DNA from: CAZMBI01 sp964564675
GTDB lineage: Bacteria > Pseudomonadota > Alphaproteobacteria > Rickettsiales > UBA3002
Direction of reading: 5' to 3'
Length of the DNA stretch: 64,000 nt
NCBI GenBank assembly: GCA_964564675.1
Contig: CAZMBI010000006.1
Span: forward strand, 1 to 64,000
Shown: in pieces, positions 54,212 through 63,580 of the stretch
How the letters are laid out: each line of letters opens with the position of its first letter
How positions within the stretch are numbered: position 1 is the first letter of the stretch
Made by a program: the position numbers and the translations under genes
The notes under the pieces: model-generated
Told to the model about the DNA's origin: nothing
What the model saw: only the letters and a program-made list of their open reading frames with translations
The model's database searches: none

Positions 54212-54669
54212 AGCAGTCGATTGAATATGCTGGCTTTCTGCCGCGCCTGGCGGCAGTGATCATCGACACGCTCATTTTATTGCCGGTCACCAGCTTGATT
54301 ATGGGCACTGTTGGCCCGTTTTATGAAGCGCTGTTAGGGCTGATAATGACCGGCACCTATTATACCCTGTTTGTCGCCGGCACCTGGCAGGCAACGCCCG
54401 GCAAACGCCTGATGGGCGTTTATGTTATCCGCGCCGACGGCGACGCGCTCGATCCGCGGCAGGCGCTGTGCCGCTATCTTGGATACCTCATGCCGTCGCT
54501 GCCGATTTACTCCAGTCTGGAACCTGGCACCGCGCAGGGCATTGTGATATGGCTGTCGGCGATGTGGTTTTTGCCGATCGCCTTGACGGAACAGAAAACC
54601 GGGTTACATGACCTATTATGCCGCACCCGCGTGGTGAAAGGGCGACCGGATGATGCAATGAACCGATGA
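54208..54669 (+). CDS. RDD-family membrane protein
   Basis: 153 residues, with two or three membrane segments. The N-terminal FLPRLAAVIIDTLILLP shows the Arg and Asp that name the family, and TPGKRLMGVYV is the usual central motif. The role is unknown. Lying between proB and proA with a four-base overlap, it is part of their transcript. Confidence 0.85.
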   Translation: MKQSIEYAGFLPRLAAVIIDTLILLPVTSLIMGTVGPFYEALLGLIMTGTYYTLFVAGTWQATPGKRLMGVYVIRADGDALDPRQALCRYLGYLMPSLPIYSSLEPGTAQGIVIWLSAMWFLPIALTEQKTGLHDLLCRTRVVKGRPDDAMNR

Positions 54670-54700
54670 GCGCCGCGGCTGCTCATCTCGGAAAGGACAG

Positions 54701-55987
54701 ATGATGGAATCGGCCCCTATGACCCAAAACGATATACCCGCATTAATGCTGGCGCTCGGCGAGAAAGCGCGCGACGCGTATCGCGAGCTGATGGTTGCCA
54801 GCCCCGAAACTAAAGACGCGGCGCTGCGCCATGCCGCCGAGGCATTGCGGGCGCAGCAATCCGATGTTTTAGATGCCAACGCCCGTGATATGGCCCAGGC
54901 CCGGCAAAAAGGCATTACCGGCGCGCTGCTTGACCGGCTGGAGCTTAATGCGGAACGTATCGAAGCCATGGCCAGCGGGCTGGAGGCCATCGCCGCGCTG
55001 CCGGATCCGGTGGGGCGCAGCCTTATGCAATGGGATGTGGCGCATAACGGCCTGCATATCGCGCGCGTCAGCATACCGCTGGGCGTCATCGGCATTATTT
55101 ACGAATCGCGGCCGAACGTGACCGCCGACGCCGGCGCGCTGTGCCTGAAATCGGGCAACGCCTGCATTCTGCGCGGCGGATCAGAGAGCCTGTATTCCTC
55201 CACCGCCATTGTCGCCGCTTTACATGAAGGCCTGAGCCGAGCCGATCTGCCCACCGCAGCGATTCAGCTGGTGCCCACGCGCGAGCGCGCGGCAGTGGGC
55301 GAAATGCTGAGTATGACCGAATATATCGATGTCATCGTCCCGCGCGGGGGCAAATCACTGACCGAGCGCATCGCCGCGGAAAGCCGGATTCCCACCATCC
55401 AGCATCTCGACGGCAACTGCCATACCTATATTCATGTCAATGCCGATTATGACATGGCAGTGCAGGTGGCGGTAAACGCAAAAATGCGCCGCACCGGTAT
55501 TTGCGGGGCCACCGAATCCATCGTCATTGATGAAAGCATCATCGATACCGTGCTGCCCATGCTGGCCGCAGCGCTCATGGATAAAGGCTGCGAAATCCGC
55601 GGCGACGCCCGCGCCCGCCAAGCGTTTGATGAGATCAAACCGGCCGGTGACGCCGACTGGGGAACGGAATATCTCGATGCCGTCGTCTCGGTAAAAACCG
55701 TCAGCGATCTTGATGCCGCCATCGCCCACATCAACCGTTACAGCTCGCACCACACCGACGCCATCATCACCAAGGATGAAAGCGCCGCGCGGCGCTTCAG
55801 CGAACGTGTCGACAGCGCCATCGTCATGGTCAACAGCTCGACCCAGTTCGCTGATGGCGGCGAGTTCGGCATGGGCGCGGAGATCGGTATCTCCACCGGC
55901 CGCCTGCATGCGCGCGGGCCCGTGGGCTGCGACCAGCTTGTGACTTATAAATATCTGGTTCATAGCGACGGCGCGGTGCGCCCCTGA
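54701..55987 (+). CDS. proA: Gamma-glutamyl phosphate reductase
   Basis: 428 residues. The substrate-binding PRGGKSL and catalytic-Cys region RRTGICGATES are present. It reduces glutamyl phosphate to glutamate semialdehyde. GGAAAGG precedes ATG 54701. Confidence 0.96.
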   Translation: MMESAPMTQNDIPALMLALGEKARDAYRELMVASPETKDAALRHAAEALRAQQSDVLDANARDMAQARQKGITGALLDRLELNAERIEAMASGLEAIAALPDPVGRSLMQWDVAHNGLHIARVSIPLGVIGIIYESRPNVTADAGALCLKSGNACILRGGSESLYSSTAIVAALHEGLSRADLPTAAIQLVPTRERAAVGEMLSMTEYIDVIVPRGGKSLTERIAAESRIPTIQHLDGNCHTYIHVNADYDMAVQVAVNAKMRRTGICGATESIVIDESIIDTVLPMLAAALMDKGCEIRGDARARQAFDEIKPAGDADWGTEYLDAVVSVKTVSDLDAAIAHINRYSSHHTDAIITKDESAARRFSERVDSAIVMVNSSTQFADGGEFGMGAEIGISTGRLHARGPVGCDQLVTYKYLVHSDGAVRP

Positions 55988-56017
55988 ACTCGCAACCATG
56001 CATAATACGGCTCGCTA

Positions 56018-56605
56018 ATGATGCAACACCACACCATCGGCCTGCTCGGGGGCTCTTTCAACCCAGCGCATGCGGGCCATGCTCATCTGAGTAAGGAAGC
56101 GCTCAAACGCTTGCAACTGGATGCGGTGTGGTGGCTGGTATCACCGCGCAACCCGCTGAAAAACACAAAAGAACTGGCCCCCTACGACAAACGCCTGGCC
56201 TCCGCCCTGGCGCTGGCCGCCAGCCATCCGCGTCTTGCAGTGTCGGATTTTGAGCAGCGCCACGGATTGCAATACAGCATCGATACCATCGTCGCCTTGC
56301 AGCAGGCCTATCCGCGCGTACGCTTCGTGTGGCTGATTGGTGCCGACAACCTGATGATATTCCATAAATGGCGCGGCTGGGCGCGTTTCTTCCACCAGCT
56401 GCCCATCGCTGTGTTTGACCGCGCGCCCTTTTCCCACGCCGCGCTGCGCAGCAAAGCCGCGCTGCGCTTTAAACAGGCGCGGCTAGATGAACGTGACGCC
56501 GCCTTATTGCCGCGCCTGCCCTGCCCGGCCTGGACCTATTGCTTTATGCCGCGGCATCCGCTTTCTGCCACTGAACTGCGGGAAAAAGGCGACGGCCTGC
56601 GTTAG
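56018..56605 (+). CDS. nadD: Nicotinate-nucleotide adenylyltransferase
   Basis: 195 residues, starting HHTIGLLGGSFNPAHAGHAH, the nucleotidyltransferase GGSFNPxHxGH motif. LSATELREKGDG near the end replaces the usual ISSTxIR. It makes deamido-NAD in NAD synthesis. The nadD-rsfS-rlmH order is conserved. Confidence 0.95.
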   Translation: MMQHHTIGLLGGSFNPAHAGHAHLSKEALKRLQLDAVWWLVSPRNPLKNTKELAPYDKRLASALALAASHPRLAVSDFEQRHGLQYSIDTIVALQQAYPRVRFVWLIGADNLMIFHKWRGWARFFHQLPIAVFDRAPFSHAALRSKAALRFKQARLDERDAALLPRLPCPAWTYCFMPRHPLSATELREKGDGLR

Positions 56606-56704
56606 GCAGTGTGCCGGTACGCGACACAATAAAGCGACAGGCAGGATAAAATTCACTTGGAATGCGTTTGTTTTTTATGGCATAATTGTAATGTGAGTTA
56701 CACA

Positions 56705-57103
56705 ATGGGAGAAACGCCGATTCCATCACTCCAAAAGCCGGATGCTGCGGCCGTGCGCCAGATTATCGCGGCATCACTCGATGAGGACAAAGCCGAAGAG
56801 ATTGTTCACATTGACCTTTCCGGAAAATGCAGCTTTGCCGATCATATGGTGGTCGCCTCCGGGCGTTCGCAGCGGCATGTCACTGCGCTTGCTTCCAAAC
56901 TGCAGGATAAACTCAAGCAGGCCGGCATCCCCCCGCTTTCCATTGAAGGGGTGGAGGCCGGAGAGTGGGTATTGATCGATGCCGGTGACGTCATCGTTCA
57001 CCTGTTCCGGCCGGAAGTGCGCAAATATTATAATCTGGAAAAAATGTGGGCCATTCCGATGCCAGCGCTGGTTGATACCTCGCAGCAGGATGCGCATGCA
57101 TAA
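56705..57103 (+). CDS. rsfS: Ribosomal silencing factor RsfS
   Basis: 132 residues from ATG 56705 (MGETPIPSLQKP). The signature ADHMVVASGRSQRHVTALA and EAGEWVLIDAGDVIVHLF are complete. It blocks subunit joining through L14. A GTG at 56693 is another possible start. Confidence 0.95.
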   Translation: MGETPIPSLQKPDAAAVRQIIAASLDEDKAEEIVHIDLSGKCSFADHMVVASGRSQRHVTALASKLQDKLKQAGIPPLSIEGVEAGEWVLIDAGDVIVHLFRPEVRKYYNLEKMWAIPMPALVDTSQQDAHA

Positions 57104-57116
57104 CGCGGCTTAAGGC

Positions 57117-57578
57117 ATGATGCGGATTACCATCGCAGCCGTCGGCAAAGCCAAAGCTGGCGCCGAGTTGGATTTGCTCAACCATTATCTCGCCCGGCTG
57201 AAATGGCCGGTCACGCTCCATGAAATCGACAGCAAAGCCAGCCTGCCAGCCGCTAAACGGCGGGAGTACGAAGCCCAGGGACTGCTCGCCAAATGCGCGG
57301 GCGCGCATCGACTGATTGCGCTGGATGAGCGCGGCCGGTCACTCAGCAGCGCGGACTTCGCCCGCCAGATTGCCAACTGGCAAACCCACGGCCACTCGCA
57401 CCTGGCCTTTATCATCGGCGGCGCCGACGGGCTCAGCGACGGGCTACGCCAGCGCGCCGACTGGCTGCTGGCACTGGGACCGATGACCTGGCCGCACATG
57501 CTGGTGCGCGCTCTGCTTGCCGAGCAGCTCTACCGCGCGCACAGCGTGCTCTCAGGCCATCCGTATCATCGCGCGTGA
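57117..57578 (+). CDS. rlmH: 23S rRNA pseudouridine-1915 methyltransferase RlmH
   Basis: 153 residues, SPOUT fold. LDERGRSLSSADFA and the knot region IIGGADGLSDG are typical, and it ends in RAHSVLSGHPYHRA. Start may be the first or second ATG (57117 or 57120). Confidence 0.96.
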   Translation: MMRITIAAVGKAKAGAELDLLNHYLARLKWPVTLHEIDSKASLPAAKRREYEAQGLLAKCAGAHRLIALDERGRSLSSADFARQIANWQTHGHSHLAFIIGGADGLSDGLRQRADWLLALGPMTWPHMLVRALLAEQLYRAHSVLSGHPYHRA

Positions 57579-57616
57579 GGCCTTGCGCCGCCTTGAATTA
57601 CCATTATATTATACGA

Positions 57617-59185
57617 ATGGAACAACGCCCGAAACCGGTGGTATTATGCATTCTCGATGGCTGGGGTCATCGCGAGGAAACCGATCACAACGCCATCGCC
57701 GCTGCCCACACCCCGACCTGGGATCATCTGCGCGCCACCTACCCGTACGGCGTGCTTAACGCTTCGGAAAGCGCAGTCGGCCTGCCCACCGGCCAAATGG
57801 GCAATTCCGAGGTGGGTCACATGAATATCGGCGCCGGACGCGTGGTGATGCAGGACCTGCCGCGCATCGATGCCGCCATCGCCGATGACAGCCTGGCCGC
57901 CAATCCGGCCCTGCAGGCCTTTATCGAGCCGCTTAAGGCCGGCGGCGGCGCCTGCCATGTGATGGGCCTGCTCTCCGATGGCGGCGTGCATGCGCATATG
58001 GACCATATGGTAACGCTGGCCGAACAGGTGGCCAATGCAGGCGTGCCGGTACACATCCACGCCTTTCTTGATGGCCGCGATACGCCGCCGAAAAGCGCCG
58101 GCAGCTATCTTGCCCGCCTGCAAGATGCCGTTGTTGCCAATCCAATGATCACGCTGAGCACGCTGTGCGGCCGCTATTATGCAATGGACCGCGATAAGCG
58201 CTGGGAACGCGTGCAGCAGGCCTATGACCTGCTGGTCAACGGCCGCGGCGAACCGGCGGGCGATGCCGTAAGCGCTGTTCAAGCCCATTATGCGCAGGCG
58301 GTAACCGATGAATTCATGCCGCCACTGGCGCTTGGCGACTATTGCGGCATGGCTGACGGCGATGGGCTGCTGATGGCCAATTTCCGTGCCGATCGCGCGC
58401 GGCAACTGCTCACCGCGCTGCTTGAGCCTGCTTTTGAGGGTTTTACACGCCATCGGAGCGTTCAGTTCGCTGCCACCTTGGGCATGGTCGAGTATTCCGA
58501 TGCGTTGAATCTGCTGATGCCGGCTTTGTTCCCGCCGGAGCCGCTGGCCGGCATACTCGGCGAACGCGTCGCCGAGGCCGGGCTGACGCAACTGCGTCTG
58601 GCGGAGACCGAAAAATATGCCCATGTTACGTTTTTTATGAATGGCGGGCGCGAAGCGCCGTTTGCCGAAGAGGCGCGTATTTTAGTGCCCTCGCCCAAAG
58701 TGGCCACCTACGATCTGATGCCGGAAATGGCCGCCGAAACCGTCACCGACGAACTGGTCACCGCCATTGAAACCCGGGCGTATGATCTGATTATCGTCAA
58801 TTACGCCAACCCCGATATGGTGGGCCATAGCGGACGTATGGAAGCCGCCATACAAGCGGTTGAGGCCGTGGATCACTGCCTCGGGCGCGTCGTCGAGGCG
58901 TTGCATGCGGCAGACGCGGCCATGCTGATCACCGCCGATCACGGCAATGTCGAACAAATGCACGATGCCGCCACCGATCAGGCCCATACCGCCCACACGC
59001 TGAATCCGGTGCCGGCTATCCTAGTTGGTCAGGCGTTTGAACGCGCCGATATCACCCTGCCCGGCGGCCAGTTGTCCGATATCGCGCCGACCCTGCTCGA
59101 CCTGCTGCAACTGACACAGCCCGAGGACATGACCGGTAGCTCACTCCTGACGCGGAAAACTCGCCATGTCGCCGCACGCGCCTAA
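57617..59185 (+). CDS. gpmI: Phosphoglycerate mutase, cofactor-independent
   Basis: 522 residues from ATG 57617. Metal and phosphoserine motifs are ILDGWG (Asp14), GNSEVGH (Ser64) and ADHGN. Interconverts 3- and 2-phosphoglycerate with manganese. The last 20 bases overlap the next gene. Confidence 0.96.
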   Translation: MEQRPKPVVLCILDGWGHREETDHNAIAAAHTPTWDHLRATYPYGVLNASESAVGLPTGQMGNSEVGHMNIGAGRVVMQDLPRIDAAIADDSLAANPALQAFIEPLKAGGGACHVMGLLSDGGVHAHMDHMVTLAEQVANAGVPVHIHAFLDGRDTPPKSAGSYLARLQDAVVANPMITLSTLCGRYYAMDRDKRWERVQQAYDLLVNGRGEPAGDAVSAVQAHYAQAVTDEFMPPLALGDYCGMADGDGLLMANFRADRARQLLTALLEPAFEGFTRHRSVQFAATLGMVEYSDALNLLMPALFPPEPLAGILGERVAEAGLTQLRLAETEKYAHVTFFMNGGREAPFAEEARILVPSPKVATYDLMPEMAAETVTDELVTAIETRAYDLIIVNYANPDMVGHSGRMEAAIQAVEAVDHCLGRVVEALHAADAAMLITADHGNVEQMHDAATDQAHTAHTLNPVPAILVGQAFERADITLPGGQLSDIAPTLLDLLQLTQPEDMTGSSLLTRKTRHVAARA

Positions 59186-60368
59186 ACGCATTTTCTGCCT
59201 GATCTGTCTGCTGGCAGGCCTGCCGGCCTTGGCCGCCGAGCGGCCCGAGGCATCGCTCGCGCAAACGCTGGAAGCGCTCGAATCCTCGCAGGAGCAGCGC
59301 GAGGCGCTGGAGTCGATGCAGGCGGAAAATGCCGAAAAGCTGGCCGAGCTGAAAGCCCGGAGCCTGCAGCTGGCGGAGGATGTCCGCACGCTGGAAAGCC
59401 GGATCGCCGAGCAAAATACCGCCCTTAACGAACTGGAAGCAACCATCGCGGCCAAGCAAACCCGCCTTAACGCCCGCCGTGAGGAAATCGCCACGCTGCT
59501 TTACGGCATGGTCCGCATGCAACAGTTGCCGCGGCAATTCGTACTCGCCGCCCCCGGCAATGCCGACAGCCTGCTGCGCACGGCTAGCGCCTTATCGGTG
59601 AGTTTTGACGCCACCGAACAGGCCGCCGACAGCCTGCAGGAGGAGCTGCGCGCCTTTGCCGAGCTCAAGAAACAAGCCGCCGCCAGCCGGCGTAAACTGG
59701 CCGGGCAAAAAGAGGATTTAGGCGAAAAGATGGAGACGCTTAAAGCCTCCATGCAAAAGCGGCAGGCCATGCAGGCCAAAGTCGATGCCGATTTGCGCAA
59801 GCTCAAGCGACAAATCGCCATGCTCTCGGAAAAATCCTCCACCCTGCAGGAACTGCTGCAACAGCTTGACCGCGAACAAGCGCTGTTTCAGGCGCTGGGT
59901 GCGCCCAAGGCCAAGCCGCAAATGCCCGCCGCAGCCGGTAGGCCGGATACGGGCCGCGCCTTTGCCGAGCGCAAAGGCGCCCTGCCCTACCCCGCCGCCG
60001 GCACACGGCTGCACCGCTATGGCGCACGCAAAGGCCCGGGCGAAACCTATAGCGGCGAAGTGCTGCGCACCGCCCCCGGCGCCATGGTCACCGCGCCCCA
60101 TCGCGGGCAGGTGGTATTTGCCGATCATTTCATGGAATACGGCAACATGCTGATTATCCGCCACGGCGACGGCTATCATACCGTGCTCGCCGGGCTCGAA
60201 GTGATGCACGCGGCGCCGGGGCAGAAAATCCGCGCCGGCGAACCCATAGGTGTGATGGGCAAGACGCCGGATGCACGAGAACTCTATCTGGAACTGCGAA
60301 AAAACAGCAAAGCTATTGACCCGACTGCCTGGATGGGTAATCTCACTAGTGACATTGCGCGTCGATAA
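59166..60368 (+). CDS. EnvC-like murein hydrolase activator
   Basis: 400 residues. Sec signal peptide (IFCLICLLAGLPALAA), then a long coiled coil at about 28-250, and a C-terminal LytM/M23 domain. The metal-site motifs are degenerate: where active enzymes have HLHFEL, this reads LYLELR. That is also true of EnvC, which activates amidases at the septum instead of cutting itself. Upstream overlap with gpmI and position before ctpA are conserved in Alphaproteobacteria. Confidence 0.9.
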   Translation: MSPHAPKRIFCLICLLAGLPALAAERPEASLAQTLEALESSQEQREALESMQAENAEKLAELKARSLQLAEDVRTLESRIAEQNTALNELEATIAAKQTRLNARREEIATLLYGMVRMQQLPRQFVLAAPGNADSLLRTASALSVSFDATEQAADSLQEELRAFAELKKQAAASRRKLAGQKEDLGEKMETLKASMQKRQAMQAKVDADLRKLKRQIAMLSEKSSTLQELLQQLDREQALFQALGAPKAKPQMPAAAGRPDTGRAFAERKGALPYPAAGTRLHRYGARKGPGETYSGEVLRTAPGAMVTAPHRGQVVFADHFMEYGNMLIIRHGDGYHTVLAGLEVMHAAPGQKIRAGEPIGVMGKTPDARELYLELRKNSKAIDPTAWMGNLTSDIARR

Positions 60369-60422
60369 TTATACAACAGGCTATACGAAGAACATTCACA
60401 AGCCGACAGTCCGGAGATTTTA

Positions 60423-61775
60423 ATGACGTTTAATGGCTTTTCACTGCGCCACCTGGCTTATCTCGCCAGCGCCGCCACCGCACTGTTTCTGACGCCCGCC
60501 TTCGCGCAGGAGCAAAATGACAAACCGGCGGAGTCCGATTCGGCTATTAACACCTATGAGATGCTCAATCTGTTTGGCGATGTGTTCGAGCGGGTGCGTC
60601 GCGATTATGTGGAGCCGGTGGAGGACGAAAAGCTGATCGAATCAGCTATCAACGGCATGCTGACCTCGCTGGACCCGCATTCGGGTTATTTGTCGGAAAA
60701 AAGCTTCAACGAAATGCAGGTCCAGACCAAAGGCGAGTTCGGCGGGCTGGGTATTGAGGTGACCATGGAAAACGGGCTGGTCAAGGTGGTCTCGCCCATC
60801 GACGACACCCCCGCCTTTCATGCCGGCGTCAAAGCGGGGGATTTTATCAGCGAAATTGACGGCGAAGCGGTGATGGGCATGACCCTCTCAGAAGCGGTCG
60901 AAAAGATGCGCGGCAAGGTTGGCACCGATATCGAGATCACCATCCTGCGCGAGGGGCTAACCGAGCCCAAACCAGTCACCATTACGCGAGATCTGATCAA
61001 GATCAAGTCGGTGCGCGCCCGTGCCGAAGGCGATGTGGCCTATCTGCGCGTCGTCTCATTCTCGGAAAACACCTACGACTCGCTGGAGCGCGAATTTAAC
61101 CGGCAACGTCAGGAAATCGGCGACGGCATGAAGGGAATCGTACTTGATTTGCGCAATAATCCCGGCGGCCTGCTCGATCAAGCGATTGCCGTGGCCGATG
61201 CCTTTTTGGAACGTGGCGAGATCGTCTCCACCCGCGAGCGTGACCCGATCGACACCAAGCGCTACAGCGCCCGTAAGGGCGATATCGCCGACGGCCTGCC
61301 GATGGTGGTCTTGATCAATCAGGGCTCCGCCTCCGCATCGGAGATTGTCGCCGGGGCACTGAAAGATCATAAACGGGCGGTGATTCTGGGTACCAAATCC
61401 TTCGGCAAAGGGTCGGTACAGACTGTCATTCCGCTGCAGGCGCATGGCGCCATGCGCCTGACCACCGCGCGCTATTATACGCCGGCGGGCGTGTCGATTC
61501 AGGCAACCGGCATCGAGCCGGATATCAAGGTCGAGCCCGCCAAGGTCGAACTGGTGGACGGGGAGGGCAACGCGCGCACTGAGTCGAGCCTGCGCGGCCA
61601 TCTGCTCAATGAACAGATCCGCAAGGAACGTGAGAAATTCCGTAAACAGCAGCAAGCCGATGAGGACAACGGCGACAATAAGGCGGAAGAGGATTATCAG
61701 CTATCGCGGGCGCTGGATTTGATCCGCGCGCTGGCCATTTATGAAAAAGTGCTCTCACAAGAAGAGGCATCGTAA
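60423..61775 (+). CDS. ctpA: C-terminal processing peptidase (S41A)
   Basis: 450 residues. Sec signal peptide (cleavage near AFA-QE), PDZ domain at about 105-190 with GGLGIEV, then the protease core with Ser in GSASASE (301-307) and Lys329 in SFGKGSVQT. It trims periplasmic proteins and envelope enzymes. GGAG lies before the start. Confidence 0.95.
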   Translation: MTFNGFSLRHLAYLASAATALFLTPAFAQEQNDKPAESDSAINTYEMLNLFGDVFERVRRDYVEPVEDEKLIESAINGMLTSLDPHSGYLSEKSFNEMQVQTKGEFGGLGIEVTMENGLVKVVSPIDDTPAFHAGVKAGDFISEIDGEAVMGMTLSEAVEKMRGKVGTDIEITILREGLTEPKPVTITRDLIKIKSVRARAEGDVAYLRVVSFSENTYDSLEREFNRQRQEIGDGMKGIVLDLRNNPGGLLDQAIAVADAFLERGEIVSTRERDPIDTKRYSARKGDIADGLPMVVLINQGSASASEIVAGALKDHKRAVILGTKSFGKGSVQTVIPLQAHGAMRLTTARYYTPAGVSIQATGIEPDIKVEPAKVELVDGEGNARTESSLRGHLLNEQIRKEREKFRKQQQADEDNGDNKAEEDYQLSRALDLIRALAIYEKVLSQEEAS

Positions 61776-61817
61776 CCACGCGCCGTTTCACGCAGCCCGT
61801 GGGCGGCTTGATGGCGT

Positions 61818-63095
61818 ATGACAAAGGAGGAAGCTGGGGTGGCACCCGCTTCAGGTACATCAAAACCGGCTGCGTTCTGGTTATTGGCCGTCATCAATGC
61901 CCTGCTGGCTGCCGCGTTGATCGCGCTTGTCGCATGGTTATTGCTCGCCCGTGAAGACGAGACCCTGCACGCCATTTCCACCGGGCAGCGCCTGACGATT
62001 TCCACCAAAACCGGCGAAATATCCGGCACCATGCGCTCGCTTCAGGCACAGGAAGCCGAAGAACCTGCAGAAACTCCGCCGGCCGAGTCCCCCGAGGTGG
62101 CACCAAAGACTGTTCCCGAAACGGAATCAAAAAAAAAACCGGCCTATGATATGGGCCCCCCGGAAGATGCCGCCGCACCCGTCGAGCAACCCGCCGCTGC
62201 CACTGGCGTAGCGCCGGTCACGGTGGATACCGAATCCTTGATCGGCTCGGAGGATATGCCGGTCGATAATATCAAAGCGGTGCCGCGCTCGGATAAAAGC
62301 CTGCCCCGTCCTGCCGAGGGGCTGCTGGAAGACAGCGCCTTCGGCCCCCTGCCCAAAACCGGGCCGGAAGGCACGCCCCGGCGCTATTATGCCCGTGGCT
62401 TTACCCTGCCCGATCCGCCGCAGCCCATTGTCGGGGTCTTACTGCTTGATGCTGGACTGAATCAGGATATCAGCCAGGATGCCATGCATGCATTACCGCC
62501 CGCGATTTCCTTGGCGCTGTCACCTTACGCCGCGCAGCTGGGCGAACAGGCGGATAATGCCCGCAATCTCGGTCATGAGCCCTGGCTGATGCTGCCCGCC
62601 GAACCGGCGGACTATCCGGCCAGCGACCCCGGTCCCAAAGCCCTGCTCGGCGATTTGACCAACGCGGATAATATCACGCGTATGAAACAAGTGATGGCGG
62701 CGTACCCAGGTTATGTCGGCCTGGCGCTGCCGATCAATGAGCACTTTTCTGAAACCCCAAGCCAACTGGAGCCGATCGTGCGCGAGGCCGCCGAACGCGG
62801 GCTGGCCATGCTGGCCGCCGAGGCGCCAACCAATTCCCGCACGGCGGATATGCTGCGTTCAACCAACGGGATGGGCATGGCTGACGTCGTGCTTGATGCC
62901 CGGCTGAGCGAAACGGCCGTCACCGAGCAGCTTGCCGAACTGGAACGCCGCGCAGTCACCACTGGCCATGCTCTGGCGGTGGGGCGCCCCTTCCCGCTGA
63001 CCGTTGAGCAATTGACGCAATGGAGCGCGAGCCTGGTGGAGAAAAACATCGTTCTCGCCCCGGCCTCGGCCATCATCGAAATCCGGCACCGCTGA
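61818..63095 (+). CDS. Divergent polysaccharide deacetylase family protein
   Basis: 425 residues. Membrane segment at about 16-38, a Pro/Glu/Ala-rich linker to about 190, then the domain with PIVGVLLLDAGLN and LPPAISLALSPYA. The domain lacks the full catalytic set of active NodB-type deacetylases. It follows ctpA as in many Alphaproteobacteria and shares its last base with the start of rppH (TGATG). Confidence 0.88.
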   Translation: MTKEEAGVAPASGTSKPAAFWLLAVINALLAAALIALVAWLLLAREDETLHAISTGQRLTISTKTGEISGTMRSLQAQEAEEPAETPPAESPEVAPKTVPETESKKKPAYDMGPPEDAAAPVEQPAAATGVAPVTVDTESLIGSEDMPVDNIKAVPRSDKSLPRPAEGLLEDSAFGPLPKTGPEGTPRRYYARGFTLPDPPQPIVGVLLLDAGLNQDISQDAMHALPPAISLALSPYAAQLGEQADNARNLGHEPWLMLPAEPADYPASDPGPKALLGDLTNADNITRMKQVMAAYPGYVGLALPINEHFSETPSQLEPIVREAAERGLAMLAAEAPTNSRTADMLRSTNGMGMADVVLDARLSETAVTEQLAELERRAVTTGHALAVGRPFPLTVEQLTQWSASLVEKNIVLAPASAIIEIRHR

Positions 63096-63580
63096 TGAGT
63101 CTGACCCGTTTGCTTCCCTACCGCCCCGGCGTGGGCATGATGCTGCTTAATAACGACAAGCAGGTGTTTGTCGCCAAACGTATCGACATGACCTCGGAAG
63201 CCTGGCAGATGCCTCAGGGCGGCATCGACCCCGACGAAGATCCGCAAACCGCCGCCTTACGCGAGCTGGAAGAAGAAACCGGGGTGCGTGACGTGGAGAT
63301 TGTCGCGCAGTCGCACGACTGGCTGACCTATGACCTGCCGCAAGAGCTGATTCCAAAGCTCTGGGGCGGGCAGTTCCGCGGCCAGCAGCAAAAATGGTTT
63401 TTAATGCGGCTGACCGGCGGGGACGCGCAGATCAATATTCATACCGACCATGCCGAATTTTCCGAATGGCAATGGGTATCAGCAGCGCGCCTGCCGGAGT
63501 TGATCGTCCCGTTCAAACGCGAAATGTATCGCCGCCTCGTCGAGGAGTTTCGGGATTATCTGGCGATCACAGCGCCTTAG
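63095..63580 (+). CDS. rppH: RNA pyrophosphohydrolase RppH
   Basis: 161 residues from ATG 63095. The Nudix box covers 42-64 (starting GGIDPDEDP, with REL and EEETG), and the QMPQGGI entry is typical of RppH. It removes pyrophosphate from mRNA 5' ends to start decay. Its end overlaps the convergent argB by four bases. Confidence 0.95.
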   Translation: MSLTRLLPYRPGVGMMLLNNDKQVFVAKRIDMTSEAWQMPQGGIDPDEDPQTAALRELEEETGVRDVEIVAQSHDWLTYDLPQELIPKLWGGQFRGQQQKWFLMRLTGGDAQINIHTDHAEFSEWQWVSAARLPELIVPFKREMYRRLVEEFRDYLAITAP